Shown: positions 16,396-24,717 of the stretch, one piece after another
How the letters are laid out: each line of letters begins with the position of its first letter
Position numbering within the stretch: position 1 is the stretch's first letter
From: Diaphorobacter ruginosibacter
Lineage (GTDB): Bacteria; Pseudomonadota; Gammaproteobacteria; Burkholderiales; Burkholderiaceae_C
Length of the DNA: 64,000 nt
Direction of reading: 5' to 3'
Assembly (NCBI RefSeq): GCF_014395975.1
Contig: NZ_CP060714.1
Location: 3,162,001 to 3,226,000 of the forward strand
The notes under the pieces: model-generated
Seen by the model: the letters and a program-made list of their open reading frames with translations, nothing else
The model's database searches: none
Told to the model about the DNA's origin: nothing
Translations under genes and position numbers: made by a program

Positions 16396-17577
16396 TCACC
16401 AGGCCATCAGCGCACCTGCCGCAGCCGCCAGCAGCACGACCACCACCGGCGACCAGCGTGCCAGCACCAGGCCACCGAACGAGGCAAGCGCCAGCGCGAA
16501 GTCCGCGCGTGAATGGATGGCGCTGGTCCATACCGGGTCATACAGCGCGGCCAGAAGCACCCCCACAACGGCGGCGTTCACCCCCGCCATGACCCGCTGC
16601 ACGCCGCGCCGGTGACGCAGTGCGTCCCAGAACGGCAACGCACCCATCACGAGCAGGAACGCCGGCAGAAAGATCGCCACCAGCAGCACCAGAGCCGAAC
16701 CCCAGCCGCCCAGGAACTGCATGGAAACAGGCAGCGCCGCCCCGAGGTACGCAGCCAGGGTGAACAACGGTCCCGGCACCGCCTGCGCCGCGCCATAGCC
16801 CGCCAGAAAGACGTCGTTGCCCATCAGCCCCTGCGGTACCACCGCCGTCTGCAGCAACGGCAGCACCACGTGCCCGCCGCCAAAGACCAGCGAGCCGGCC
16901 CGATAGAAATCGGCCGCCACCGGCCAGATGGTGCCCGGCCACAGCATGGCGGCAGCGGGCAGTGCCAGCAGAAGCCCCATGAAAATGACCAGCAGCGCGA
17001 CGGCGATGCCCCTGCCCCGGGTTGCCGGTATGGCGTCGCCACCGGGTTCCGACGAGGCCGCCGGCACCATCCACCAGCCCAGCACCGCGCCGACCACCAT
17101 GGCTCCCGCCTGCGCCAGCGCGCCAGGTACGAGCAGCACCAGCAGCGCGGCACCCATCGCGATCCCCGCCCTCGCGCGGTCGGGGCACAGCGTGCGGGAC
17201 ATGCCAAGCACCGCCTGCGCCACCACGGCCACGGCCACCACCTTCAATCCATGCACCACGCCCGACGAGGCGATGCCCACCCACCGCGTGGCACCGAATG
17301 CAAACAGCACCATCAGTACGGCAGAGGGCAATGTGAATCCCAGCCATGCCGCCACCGCGCCCCCATAGCCCGCGCGCAGCTGGCCCAGCGCCATGCCCAG
17401 CTGGCTGCTGGCGGGGCCGGGCAGGAACTGGCACAGGGCGACCAGATCGGAATAGCGGCGGTCGTCCAGCCACCCTCGCCGCTCGACGAACTCCTGCCGG
17501 AAATATCCGAGATGCGCAACGGGGCCTCCGAACGAGGTGATCCCCAGGCGCAGGAACACCAGGAACACCTCAAGCAT
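16396..17577 (-). CDS. chrA: ChrA-family chromate transporter
   Basis: The 393-residue protein has the duplicated architecture of long ChrA proteins. Each half opens with the family motif: 'LGITSFGGPVAHLGYFR' near residue 15 and 'GSLVFGGGHVVLPLL' near residue 230. 'CQFLPGPASSQLGM' and 'AQAVPGPLFTLAAYLG' are the paired PGP motifs. About ten to twelve membrane segments are visible. Chromate efflux coupled to the proton-motive force is the known role of characterised members; many environmental ChrA proteins have untested substrates. No chrB-type regulator gene is adjacent. It is transcribed alone, convergent with the YeeE pair. Confidence 0.9.
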   Translation of the reverse strand: MLEVFLVFLRLGITSFGGPVAHLGYFRQEFVERRGWLDDRRYSDLVALCQFLPGPASSQLGMALGQLRAGYGGAVAAWLGFTLPSAVLMVLFAFGATRWVGIASSGVVHGLKVVAVAVVAQAVLGMSRTLCPDRARAGIAMGAALLVLLVPGALAQAGAMVVGAVLGWWMVPAASSEPGGDAIPATRGRGIAVALLVIFMGLLLALPAAAMLWPGTIWPVAADFYRAGSLVFGGGHVVLPLLQTAVVPQGLMGNDVFLAGYGAAQAVPGPLFTLAAYLGAALPVSMQFLGGWGSALVLLVAIFLPAFLLVMGALPFWDALRHRRGVQRVMAGVNAAVVGVLLAALYDPVWTSAIHSRADFALALASFGGLVLARWSPVVVVLLAAAAGALMAW

Positions 17578-17621
17578 CAGAACTCCCCCTCCACTGCACC
17601 CGGTGCCTCATGTCGAGGTGC

Positions 17622-18302
17622 TCAGCGCGGATGCATTCCCTCGACGCCGCCGCCCGACGAGCCCTCGTCGCCGCCGATGCCCAGGCGATCGAACAGGCCT
17701 CCGCCCTTGGCCGCCGGGCTGGGAGTGCGGCCGCTCACCTCATCCACCGACTTCATGAAATAGGCCAGCGACTCCACGGCCTTGCCGGTCTCCTCGCCCG
17801 TGTTGATGTTCGCATCGGAGAAGCGCTCTCCCGTGTAGACACGCACCCAACTGCGCGGGCTGTAGGCCAGCTTCTCGACGAACGTCAGCGGCACATCGAA
17901 CGACGTCGCAGGGTAGCTGCTTCCTTCCGGCTGAACCGAGGACTTGCTGCGCACGCGGATCACCTCGCTCGAGCCGAAGTGAAAGTCCGCCCCCGTCACG
18001 TTGACATCCTTCACATTGGGCACGCCGATGGTCAGCCGGGCGATGCCGGCACGGGCGCTGGTCCAGTCCGCTCCGATCACCGGGCATTGGTAGGTGGTCT
18101 GCACCTGGCTCTGCCCCAGGTTGCAGCTCACGCGATACGGCTGCACGGACACCAGCTTGTCGCCCGAGGGGGTGACATCCTGCTTGATCTGCGCCGCGAT
18201 GCCTTTCTCGACTTTTTTCTCACTGCTGCCCGCACAGCCGGTCAACACCAGCATGGCCGCAACACCCACAGCGCCAAACGCAGCTGTCAGCCTTGGTTTC
18301 AT
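17622..18302 (-). CDS. Lipoprotein of unknown function
   Basis: The 226-residue protein begins with a lipoprotein signal peptide: a positively charged start, a hydrophobic core and lipobox 'VLTGC' with Cys23. Translation is read from the ATG at 18302; seven upstream in-frame residues fall in the ribosome-binding-site region (GAGGAG). After the lipid anchor comes a soluble domain ('SEKKVEKGIAAQIKQD', 'VKDVNVTGADFHFGSSEVIR') and a Gly/Ser-rich end. No family was recognised. It is a single gene between chrA and the small exported protein gene, and probably sits in the outer membrane or periplasm. Confidence 0.7.
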   Translation of the reverse strand: MKPRLTAAFGAVGVAAMLVLTGCAGSSEKKVEKGIAAQIKQDVTPSGDKLVSVQPYRVSCNLGQSQVQTTYQCPVIGADWTSARAGIARLTIGVPNVKDVNVTGADFHFGSSEVIRVRSKSSVQPEGSSYPATSFDVPLTFVEKLAYSPRSWVRVYTGERFSDANINTGEETGKAVESLAYFMKSVDEVSGRTPSPAAKGGGLFDRLGIGGDEGSSGGGVEGMHPR

Positions 18303-18585
18303 AGATTGCTCCTCTTCACTCACCCGCGCCCCGGGCGCAGGCCAGAACGGGAGCCGTCAATGCTCCCCGACAGACATGGATCATAGAAGACTCTGCGTCG
18401 CCCCAAGGCAGCCTGGCCATTTGCCAATTGACCGGATTTCATGTCGGATTTGCCACAACTTGTTTCGCTAATCCATAGAATCAAACATATCCAGCCACGC
18501 CCGAGGCTGCGCCGCCTTGGCGCATGCGCAGGACCGGCGGGCCACCAACATCAAAACCAAAACCAGACCACAGGGGAATGAGAAG

Positions 18586-18870
18586 ATGGGCAAGTTCTTG
18601 AGCGCCATGGCGCTGATGGCAGCCGGCATCGCGCCGACGCTGGCCAACGCGCAATGCTATTCGGTCTACGACCGCGACAACCAGCTGATTTTCCAGGACA
18701 CGCAAAGCCCCATCGACATGCGCCAGCCCGTGGCCGAGGCCATCCGGAAACGCTTCGCCCCGGGTGCGCACCTCGTTTTCACACCGGCGGGCGACGATTG
18801 CACCCTCATCGACAAGACCGCTGCCCCCAAGGCCCTTCCGAGCGAGCAACCAGGCAGCGACAAGCGCTGA
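18586..18870 (+). CDS. Small exported two-cysteine protein (paralogue of the protein at 9.5 kb)
   Basis: A 94-residue protein read from the ATG at 18586. The signal peptide ends near 'APTLANA'. The mature part starts 'QCYSVYDRDNQLIFQD', then 'SPIDMRQPV' and 'FAPGAHLVFTPAGDDC', and ends in a short polar tail. The same framework, including both cysteines, appears in the protein encoded at 9514-9849. No function is known; periplasmic location and one disulfide are likely. A hairpin with a T-rich tail follows the stop. A longer in-frame start at 18517 was rejected because it would place polar residues before the signal peptide. Confidence 0.75.
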   Translation: MGKFLSAMALMAAGIAPTLANAQCYSVYDRDNQLIFQDTQSPIDMRQPVAEAIRKRFAPGAHLVFTPAGDDCTLIDKTAAPKALPSEQPGSDKR

Positions 18871-18881
18871 CGAGGAACAGC

Positions 18882-18902
18882 CGCCCGCGCGGTCTGCGGG
18901 CG
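18882..18902 (+). terminator. Terminator after the small exported protein gene
   Basis: CGCCCGC-GCGGTCT-GCGGGCG is a perfect 7-bp GC stem followed on the plus strand by TTCTGTC. It lies between the convergent small exported protein and nuclease genes. Confidence 0.55.
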
Positions 18903-18923
18903 TTCTGTCAGTCCAACATTCAA

Positions 18924-19643
18924 TCAGTCGCGCAGGAATTCCAGCCCGGTGCGGCGCACGAACTCCGCGTAGCTGATCGGCTCGGTCACGCGCGTATCGG
19001 CCGCGTTCTGCTGCCAGTGCACCCAGCTCTTTCCCGTCCCCGGGTCGTACACAAGCTTGAACAGCGCCTGCGGCACACGCACCCTGCCTGCGCCGATGGT
19101 CTGCCGCGCATCACCGAACACCGGCCCGGTGATCACGAACACATCTCCGCCCGCGCGGCGGATGTAGCGCCGCGTGTCCTGCTCGATGCGCCCCCAGGCG
19201 CCGCCGTTGTGCTTGGGGTCCTGCGGCACCATGTTGGCCAGCGAGAACGTCTGCGCCTTGCCTTCCTCGGTGCTCATGTCCCCTGCCGCAGCCATGTGGC
19301 CGCGCGAAAAGCCCGAGCGCTTGTAGTCGTCGAGCTGCGCCCTGTCGGCCGACGGCAGCCGCGCCTCGGGGTAGAACCTGTCCTTGCGCTTGATGTTCGC
19401 GCCCTGCTCGAGCTTGCGCGCATTCAGCCGCTGCACGACATAGACCGGTGTCTTGGTTTCGCCCGAATGCAGCACGGCGAATTCGTTGAAGCACAGCTCG
19501 CGCAACCGCTGGAACTGGGTGACTGCCGGGGGTTTGGCGGGAAAGAACTGCGGACAATCCGCAAAGGATTCGGCGTGGGCCGCCGGCAGCAAGGCCCATG
19601 AAACAGACAGGAGCGATACCGCTCCCAGAAGAGAAAAACGCAT
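18924..19643 (-). CDS. Secreted DNA/RNA non-specific endonuclease (NucA/NucG-type)
   Basis: The 239-residue protein is read from the ATG at 19643; its signal peptide ends near 'LLPAAHAES'. The mature enzyme carries the beta-beta-alpha-metal nuclease core: 'YKRSGFSRGHMAAAGDM' with the catalytic His116 (SRGH here, DRGH in most relatives) and 'FSLANMVPQDPKHNGGAW' with the Mg-binding Asn. Family members degrade single- and double-stranded DNA and RNA, often for nutrient scavenging or as defence in the periplasm. The Asp-to-Ser change in DRGH is a known kind of variant but worth noting. A nested inverted repeat lies directly upstream of the start. Confidence 0.87.
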   Translation of the reverse strand: MRFSLLGAVSLLSVSWALLPAAHAESFADCPQFFPAKPPAVTQFQRLRELCFNEFAVLHSGETKTPVYVVQRLNARKLEQGANIKRKDRFYPEARLPSADRAQLDDYKRSGFSRGHMAAAGDMSTEEGKAQTFSLANMVPQDPKHNGGAWGRIEQDTRRYIRRAGGDVFVITGPVFGDARQTIGAGRVRVPQALFKLVYDPGTGKSWVHWQQNAADTRVTEPISYAEFVRRTGLEFLRD

Positions 19644-19645
19644 TC

Positions 19646-19676
19646 CATGAGTATGCGTCAATATGACGCGCTCATG
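19646..19676. promoter_or_regulatory. Nested inverted repeat at the nuclease start
   Basis: GCGTCA-ATA-TGACGC sits inside an outer pair CATGAG/CTCATG. The element ends 3 bases before the nuclease start codon, so it overlaps the ribosome-binding region. It could be an operator or an RNA hairpin limiting translation. Confidence 0.4.
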
Positions 19677-19856
19677 ACCTATCTCAATACGCGACGACGG
19701 CAAATTTGACTTGCCTGTCTTGTGCTCAAGGCTTGTTTAGAGTCCAGGTGTCTCGCGTCAACTGTCCACGCTCACCTTGCGGGCCACCGGCCCCGACGTT
19801 CCGGGATCGATGCACCCGGGGCCAGAGCCCCTGGGATGCACGGAGCACCGGGCCGC

Positions 19857-21089
19857 CTACTTCTTCACCAGCTTGCAGCTGCTCTGCTCGATGGGCCTGA
19901 ATGCCTTGTCTGCCGGAATCACGGCCTTCAGCTTGTAGTAGTCCCAGGGCTTGGTCGACTCCTCCGGCGACTTGACCTCGTAGAGGTACATGTCGTGCAC
20001 CATGCGGCCATCGTCGCGGATGCGGCCGTTTTCAGCGAACACGTCGTTCACCGGCAGTTTCTTCATCGCGGCCACCGTTGCCTTGGCCTCGTCGGTGCCG
20101 GCTGCCTGCACGCCCTTCAGGTAATGCAGCACGGCGGAATAGGTGCCTGCCTGCACGATGGTGGGCATTTTCTTGCGCTGGTCGAAGAATCGCTGCGACC
20201 AGGCACGGGAGGCATCGTTGCGGTCCCAGTAGAAGCCATCGGTCAGGTACAGGCCCTTGGCCGTCTTCAAGCCGATGCCGTGGATCTCGGTGATGTGGAT
20301 CAGCGAAGCGGCGAGCACCTGCTTGGGCGTGACGCCGAACTCAGCCGCCTGCTTGATCACGTTGGCCGTGTCGCCCGCCGCATTGGCCAGGCCGATGACG
20401 TCGGCCTTCGAGCTCTGCGCCTGCACGATCTGCGAGGAGAAGTCCGCCGCGCCCAGGGCATGCTTGGAGCCGCCCAGCACCTTGCCGCCGGCATTCTTGA
20501 TCGCCTCCTCGAACCCGCCGCGCAGGGCCTTGCCGCCCGCGTAGTCGGCCTCGATGAAGTACCAGTTCTTCTTGCCGCCTTCGGTGATGGCACGCGCCGT
20601 CCCCTGGCCCTGCGAGTACTCATCATAGGCCCAGTGCATGGTCGTCGCGTTGCAGTCCTCGTTGGTGATGCGCAGCGAGGCCGGCCCTGTCGGGATGACC
20701 ACCTTGTTCTTCTCGACCGCCAGGTTCATCACGGCCAGCGTGACGGCCGACGAAGGCAGGTCGGTGATCATGTCCACCCCCTCGCGGTCGAACCACGTAC
20801 GCGCGATCGATGCGCCGATGTCCGGCTTGAGCTGCATGTCCGCCGACAGCAGCTTGATCTTGAAGCTGGGCTTGTTCTGCGCAACAAAGTCGTCGATCGC
20901 CATCTGCGCGGCCAGCACCGATCCCCTGCCGCTTGCATCGGAATAGACGCCCGAGAGGTCCGTGAGAACGCCGATCCGCACCTCGTCGTCAGAGATGCTC
21001 TTCGTCTGCGCGACCGCGTGCTGGGTGAACGCGGCAAGCGCCAGGTGGACGGCAACGAGGCGCAATGTGGAAGGGGCCCTGTACGGCAT
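19857..21089 (-). CDS. ABC-type branched-chain amino acid / amide substrate-binding protein (LivK-like)
   Basis: The 410-residue periplasmic binding protein is read from the ATG at 21089 behind a GGAGA site. The signal peptide ends near 'FTQHAVAQ'. The mature part opens 'VRIGVLTDLSGVYSDASGRG' and holds 'FDREGVDMITDLPSSAVTL', typical of type I LivK/AmiC-like receptors. Betaproteobacteria carry many such receptors for amino acids, amides or aromatic acids; this ligand is unknown. No permease or ATPase genes of a Liv system lie nearby, so it is an orphan or works with a transporter elsewhere. An imperfect hairpin at about 19809-19841 lies past the stop, without a T tract. Confidence 0.88.
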   Translation of the reverse strand: MPYRAPSTLRLVAVHLALAAFTQHAVAQTKSISDDEVRIGVLTDLSGVYSDASGRGSVLAAQMAIDDFVAQNKPSFKIKLLSADMQLKPDIGASIARTWFDREGVDMITDLPSSAVTLAVMNLAVEKNKVVIPTGPASLRITNEDCNATTMHWAYDEYSQGQGTARAITEGGKKNWYFIEADYAGGKALRGGFEEAIKNAGGKVLGGSKHALGAADFSSQIVQAQSSKADVIGLANAAGDTANVIKQAAEFGVTPKQVLAASLIHITEIHGIGLKTAKGLYLTDGFYWDRNDASRAWSQRFFDQRKKMPTIVQAGTYSAVLHYLKGVQAAGTDEAKATVAAMKKLPVNDVFAENGRIRDDGRMVHDMYLYEVKSPEESTKPWDYYKLKAVIPADKAFRPIEQSSCKLVKK

Positions 21090-21248
21090 GTGGTGTCTCC
21101 TGAATTGAACGAGCATGGGGTAAGCCGGCGGCCATTCAAGCCCTGTCTGCGCCTTGAACGGCCTGCATGCACGCATTGTCAGAAGAAGCCTCGGGCGTGC
21201 CTATCGTCGCATCGGACGATAAGCAGCGATTCCGGGAGGGCACAAACC

Positions 21249-22427
21249 CTAGTCCGGCCGCCCTATGTGCCCTGCCGTACCGGCACCGGCCCTGCGGCGC
21301 CCCACCCACAGCACGGCCAGCCAGCTTGCCAGCGCCAGGGCCAGCAGCACGGACAGGTGGAAGGCCGCGGCCTGCGCGGGGGCTCCCATCTGGTTGAGCC
21401 GCAACGATGCCTGGATGGCCGCCGTGCTCGGCGACAGCCAGCGCAGCCATTGCAGGATGGTCGGCAACGCCTCGGCGGGCCAGCTGAAGCCGCCCAGGAA
21501 GGCCAGGGGGATCGAGGTGAAGAGCAGCACCTGCATCGCTCGCTCGCGGTTGGCGAACCACCAGCCCAGCAGCACGCCCAGGCCCGCGACGGCGGGCACG
21601 AACACCGCGAGCAGCAGCAAGGCCCCGAGCGGATTGCCGCCACGGGGGAAGTCGTGCCACACGAACATCCAGCCGAAGTAATACAGACCCGAGAGCCAGC
21701 CCAGCGCGCACAGCGCCAGCAGCCGCGCCAGCCAGATGCGCACCGGCGCCGCGGCCTCGCCGCGCTCGCGCCAGGTGCCCACGAGCAGCGCACCGCCCAT
21801 CAGCAGGGTCTGCTGCAGGATCAGAACCGCCACGGCCGCCACCACGAAGCTTCCGTAGCCCTCGGTGGGATTGAACAGCGCCTCCATCTGCAGGTTGATC
21901 GGCGAGCGGCTGCTTGCCGCCTGCAGGCGGCTCTGCCCGGCAGCCCCCAGGCGCCGCAGTTCGATGCCCGCCGACACCGTGCCGACCGCCTCGGCAAAGC
22001 CGTACTGCACCTGCTTGGCCACCAGCGGATAGGCGCCGTTCGCGTAGACGGGCACCACCACCTTCTGCGTGCGCACCACATCCCGCTTCAGGTCCGGGGG
22101 CAGCAGTGCATAGCCCATGACCTCGCCGCGCAGCAGCGCCTGCTGCGCCTCGGCCTCGTCGCCGGTCGTGAGGACCACCTCGATGCGCGGGCTGGCCTCC
22201 GCAAAGCGCAGCATCTGCCGCGCAAGCCCGCTGCCATCCTGCTGCACCACCGCCACGGGCACGCGCTGCACCACTTCCAGGCTGTAGAACCAGGGGTAGA
22301 AAAAACCGTAGAGCACCGGGGCACCGATGAGCAGCATGAGCACGCCCTTGTCGCCCGCCACGGCGCGCAGTGCATCCAGGAAGGCGCGCAGGAACGAGGA
22401 ACGAGAGGAAGGACGGTCCGCCATCAT
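21249..22427 (-). CDS. ABC-2-type exporter membrane subunit (second permease)
   Basis: The 392-residue membrane protein has the ABC2_membrane_3 layout: one N-terminal membrane helix ('LMLLIGAPVLYGFFYPWFYS'), a large extracytoplasmic domain at about residues 50-175, then five helices at about 180-380. 'VPVAVVQQDGSGLARQMLRF' and 'VVPVYANGAYPLVAKQV' are shared with the upstream permease, so the two arose by duplication. The start at 22427 (MMADRP...) was chosen because it begins 3 bases after the first permease gene ends. It is the last gene of the TolC-HlyD-permease-permease operon. Confidence 0.88.
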   Translation of the reverse strand: MMADRPSSRSSFLRAFLDALRAVAGDKGVLMLLIGAPVLYGFFYPWFYSLEVVQRVPVAVVQQDGSGLARQMLRFAEASPRIEVVLTTGDEAEAQQALLRGEVMGYALLPPDLKRDVVRTQKVVVPVYANGAYPLVAKQVQYGFAEAVGTVSAGIELRRLGAAGQSRLQAASSRSPINLQMEALFNPTEGYGSFVVAAVAVLILQQTLLMGGALLVGTWRERGEAAAPVRIWLARLLALCALGWLSGLYYFGWMFVWHDFPRGGNPLGALLLLAVFVPAVAGLGVLLGWWFANRERAMQVLLFTSIPLAFLGGFSWPAEALPTILQWLRWLSPSTAAIQASLRLNQMGAPAQAAAFHLSVLLALALASWLAVLWVGRRRAGAGTAGHIGRPD

Positions 22428-22429
22428 GC

Positions 22430-23689
22430 TCAGCGCCCTCCCCATTTGTCGGGCCGCCGGAGGCCCCTCATGACACCCGCCGTGGCCAGCAGCATCAACA
22501 CCAGCGTGGCCAGTACCAGGCTGCAGAGGGTCGGCAGGCTCTGCACGATGGGCGCCCCCATCTGGAACTGCTCCAGCTGCAGCCGTGCATAGTGGGTGTA
22601 GGGCATGGACACCGCCCAGCCGCGCGCCGATGCCGGCATGCCCAGCAGCGGAAATCCCACGCCGCTGAATGCAAAGGCCGGCGCCGAAAGCAGCCCCGCA
22701 CCCGAGAGCGCCGTGCGCAGCGACAGGGTGAGCGCCGCGAGCAGGGCCCCCATGGCCAGGCTCACGGCCACGAGCGCGGCCAGCGCAAGTCCCACCCACG
22801 AGAAGCTGCCCGCCACGACCCAGCCTCGCCCCACCGTGAGCCACAGCAATGCAAGCAGGCCGCACAGCGTCAGGCTCAGCCAGGGCAGCGCCAGCTTGCC
22901 CGCAAGCGCCCCCAGCACGGTGGCCGCACCGGCGGGTCGGCCATGACGTTTCCCATCAGGTTGTCCATTGGGTGGCCCATTCGCGGCCTCGTCCATCCAT
23001 TCACCCAGGGTGTGGTCGCGCAACTCGCGGCCCACGCTCCAGGCCCCTGCGGTCATGCCCAGGATATGCAGCAGCGCCGGGATCAGCGCGGCCGCCAGGA
23101 ATTGCTCATAGTTCGTCGAGATGTTGAAGAGCGACACAAGACTGGTGCGCACCGGCTCCATGCGCACCGCAAGCGCCTGGCGCGGGTCGCCGCGCTTGGC
23201 GCGCGCCTGCATCTCCACGCCCGCCGACAGGGTGCCGACCACCTGCCGCACATCGCGCTGGATCAGGCTCGAATGCGTGGACAACTGGGCGTTGTGCATC
23301 AGCACCACGTCGGCCGCCCGGCCACGTTTCACATCCTGCGCAAAACCCGGCGGTATCTGCACCACTGCGTACGACGCCATCGACTGCAGTTCCCATTGCG
23401 CCTCCGAGGCATTGAGCACCTGCGCACGCACGGCCAGCCCCGGAGTGGCCTCGAGCATGCGCACCAGCTGGCGCGACAGGCTGCTGTGGTCCTGGTCCCA
23501 GACGGCCACTGGCAAACGGTGCGGCAGGCCCGCGGAGAACATCCATGCCAGCAGCATCACGGCCAGCAACGGTACCCAGGTGATCATGGCCAGATCCCAG
23601 GGACGGCCGCGCAGCAGCCGCCCGTCGCGGCGCATGCTGGCAAGCATGGGATTCGTCATGCGCTGGTTCGCGGAGTGGCTGGCGGTCAA
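22430..23689 (-). CDS. ABC-2-type exporter membrane subunit (first permease)
   Basis: The 419-residue protein has an N-terminal membrane helix near residues 35-52, an extracytoplasmic domain ('LPVAVWDQDHSSLSRQLVRML', 'SYAVVQIPPGFAQDVKRGRA') and a C-terminal five-helix bundle, as in YhhJ/YbhR-like permeases. A polar insertion near residues 235-255 (Gly/Pro/Asn/Lys-rich) interrupts the cytoplasmic loop. Its ATG overlaps the HlyD stop (ATGA), showing translational coupling. It should form a heterodimer with the following permease. No ATP-binding subunit gene is present in the operon. Confidence 0.88.
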   Translation of the reverse strand: MTASHSANQRMTNPMLASMRRDGRLLRGRPWDLAMITWVPLLAVMLLAWMFSAGLPHRLPVAVWDQDHSSLSRQLVRMLEATPGLAVRAQVLNASEAQWELQSMASYAVVQIPPGFAQDVKRGRAADVVLMHNAQLSTHSSLIQRDVRQVVGTLSAGVEMQARAKRGDPRQALAVRMEPVRTSLVSLFNISTNYEQFLAAALIPALLHILGMTAGAWSVGRELRDHTLGEWMDEAANGPPNGQPDGKRHGRPAGAATVLGALAGKLALPWLSLTLCGLLALLWLTVGRGWVVAGSFSWVGLALAALVAVSLAMGALLAALTLSLRTALSGAGLLSAPAFAFSGVGFPLLGMPASARGWAVSMPYTHYARLQLEQFQMGAPIVQSLPTLCSLVLATLVLMLLATAGVMRGLRRPDKWGGR

Positions 23690-24717
23690 CGGGCCGCTTC
23701 GACCACCACGCTCATGCCGGGACGTGCCCCTGCGATGGGTTGGGACGGACGCGCCCGCACCTCGAAGGTCCGGGCGTCAAAACCCTGCCCTGCGCGCGTC
23801 GCTCGCCAGGTGGCGAAGTCGGGCAGTACGCCGAGGTAGTAGACCTCGAACCGCGCCTCGCGGTTGTCGAGCGCCGGCAGGCGCCCGGTGAAGTGGCTAC
23901 CCTGCGCAAACCGGGCCAGCTGGTCCTCGCGCACATTCAGCACCACCCACTGGTCGCTCAGGTCCACCACGGTGACCACGGCAACGCCCTGTGGCGACAG
24001 CTCCCCCTCCTTGGCGAGCACCTGGCTGATCTCGCCGCCAACGGGGCTGCTCAGCTGCGTCTCGGCACGCGCCGCCTCGACCTCGGCCACGACGCCCTGT
24101 ACCTGGCGAGCCTGGGCCTGGGCCGCGGCCTTGTCCTCCTGGCGAGCGCCCGAGGCCGCCATGTCGTACTGGGCCTTGGCCGCCAGCGCCTGGTCGCGCG
24201 AGGCACGGTAGTTGGTCAGCGCCTCGTCACGCTTCTGCGCGGCCACCAGGCCCTGGTCATGGAGGCTTTGCACGCGGCGGTACGAGGTATCGGCCAGCTC
24301 GGCAGCCGCCTGCGCACGCTGCCAGTTCAGCCGCGCCATCTGCACCTCCTGCGGCCTGGCTCCCGCCTGCGCCTTGTCTGCCACGGCCTGCGCCGCATCG
24401 CGCGCGGCCTCGGCCTGCGCGAGCTTGGCGCGTACCTCGGGGCTGTCCATCTCGACCAGCAGGTCGCCGGGCTTGATCTGTTGCCCTTCCTTGACCAGCA
24501 CCTTGGCGATGCGGGCCGTGACCTTGGGCGCGATGTCGGCCTCGCGCGCCTCCATCTGCCCTTGGAAATAGGCAGGCGCCGGCTGCGCGGCGCGCCAGAA
24601 GCCCCAGGCCACCAGCGCAATCACAAGGGCCACCACCACGATGGCAACAAGGGGCGGCTTTCCTCGGGGCGCCTGCGCCACCCGGGGCTCGGGGGAAGTG
24701 TGCGTATCGTCGGTCAT
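23686..24717 (-). CDS. HlyD-family periplasmic adaptor (membrane fusion protein)
   Basis: The 343-residue adaptor has one N-terminal membrane helix at about residues 23-43. It is followed by the biotinyl-lipoyl half motif ('APKVTARIAKVLVKEGQQIKPGDLLVEMD'), a long Ala/Gln-rich coiled coil at about 90-215, and the second lipoyl half plus beta-barrel ('LSSPVGGEISQVLAKEGELSPQG'). It bridges inner-membrane permeases to the TolC-like channel. Both ends overlap neighbouring genes by 4 bases (ATGA), so stoichiometric translation with the outer-membrane protein and the first permease is likely. The cargo is unknown. Confidence 0.92.
   Translation of the reverse strand: MTDDTHTSPEPRVAQAPRGKPPLVAIVVVALVIALVAWGFWRAAQPAPAYFQGQMEAREADIAPKVTARIAKVLVKEGQQIKPGDLLVEMDSPEVRAKLAQAEAARDAAQAVADKAQAGARPQEVQMARLNWQRAQAAAELADTSYRRVQSLHDQGLVAAQKRDEALTNYRASRDQALAAKAQYDMAASGARQEDKAAAQAQARQVQGVVAEVEAARAETQLSSPVGGEISQVLAKEGELSPQGVAVVTVVDLSDQWVVLNVREDQLARFAQGSHFTGRLPALDNREARFEVYYLGVLPDFATWRATRAGQGFDARTFEVRARPSQPIAGARPGMSVVVEAAR

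Noticed and set aside
19809..19841. Imperfect palindrome GATGCACCCGGGGCC / GCCCCTGGGATGCAC past the LivK-type gene, considered as a terminator.
   Set aside because: Pairing needs bulges and no T tract follows on the minus strand; kept only as a remark in the gene entry.
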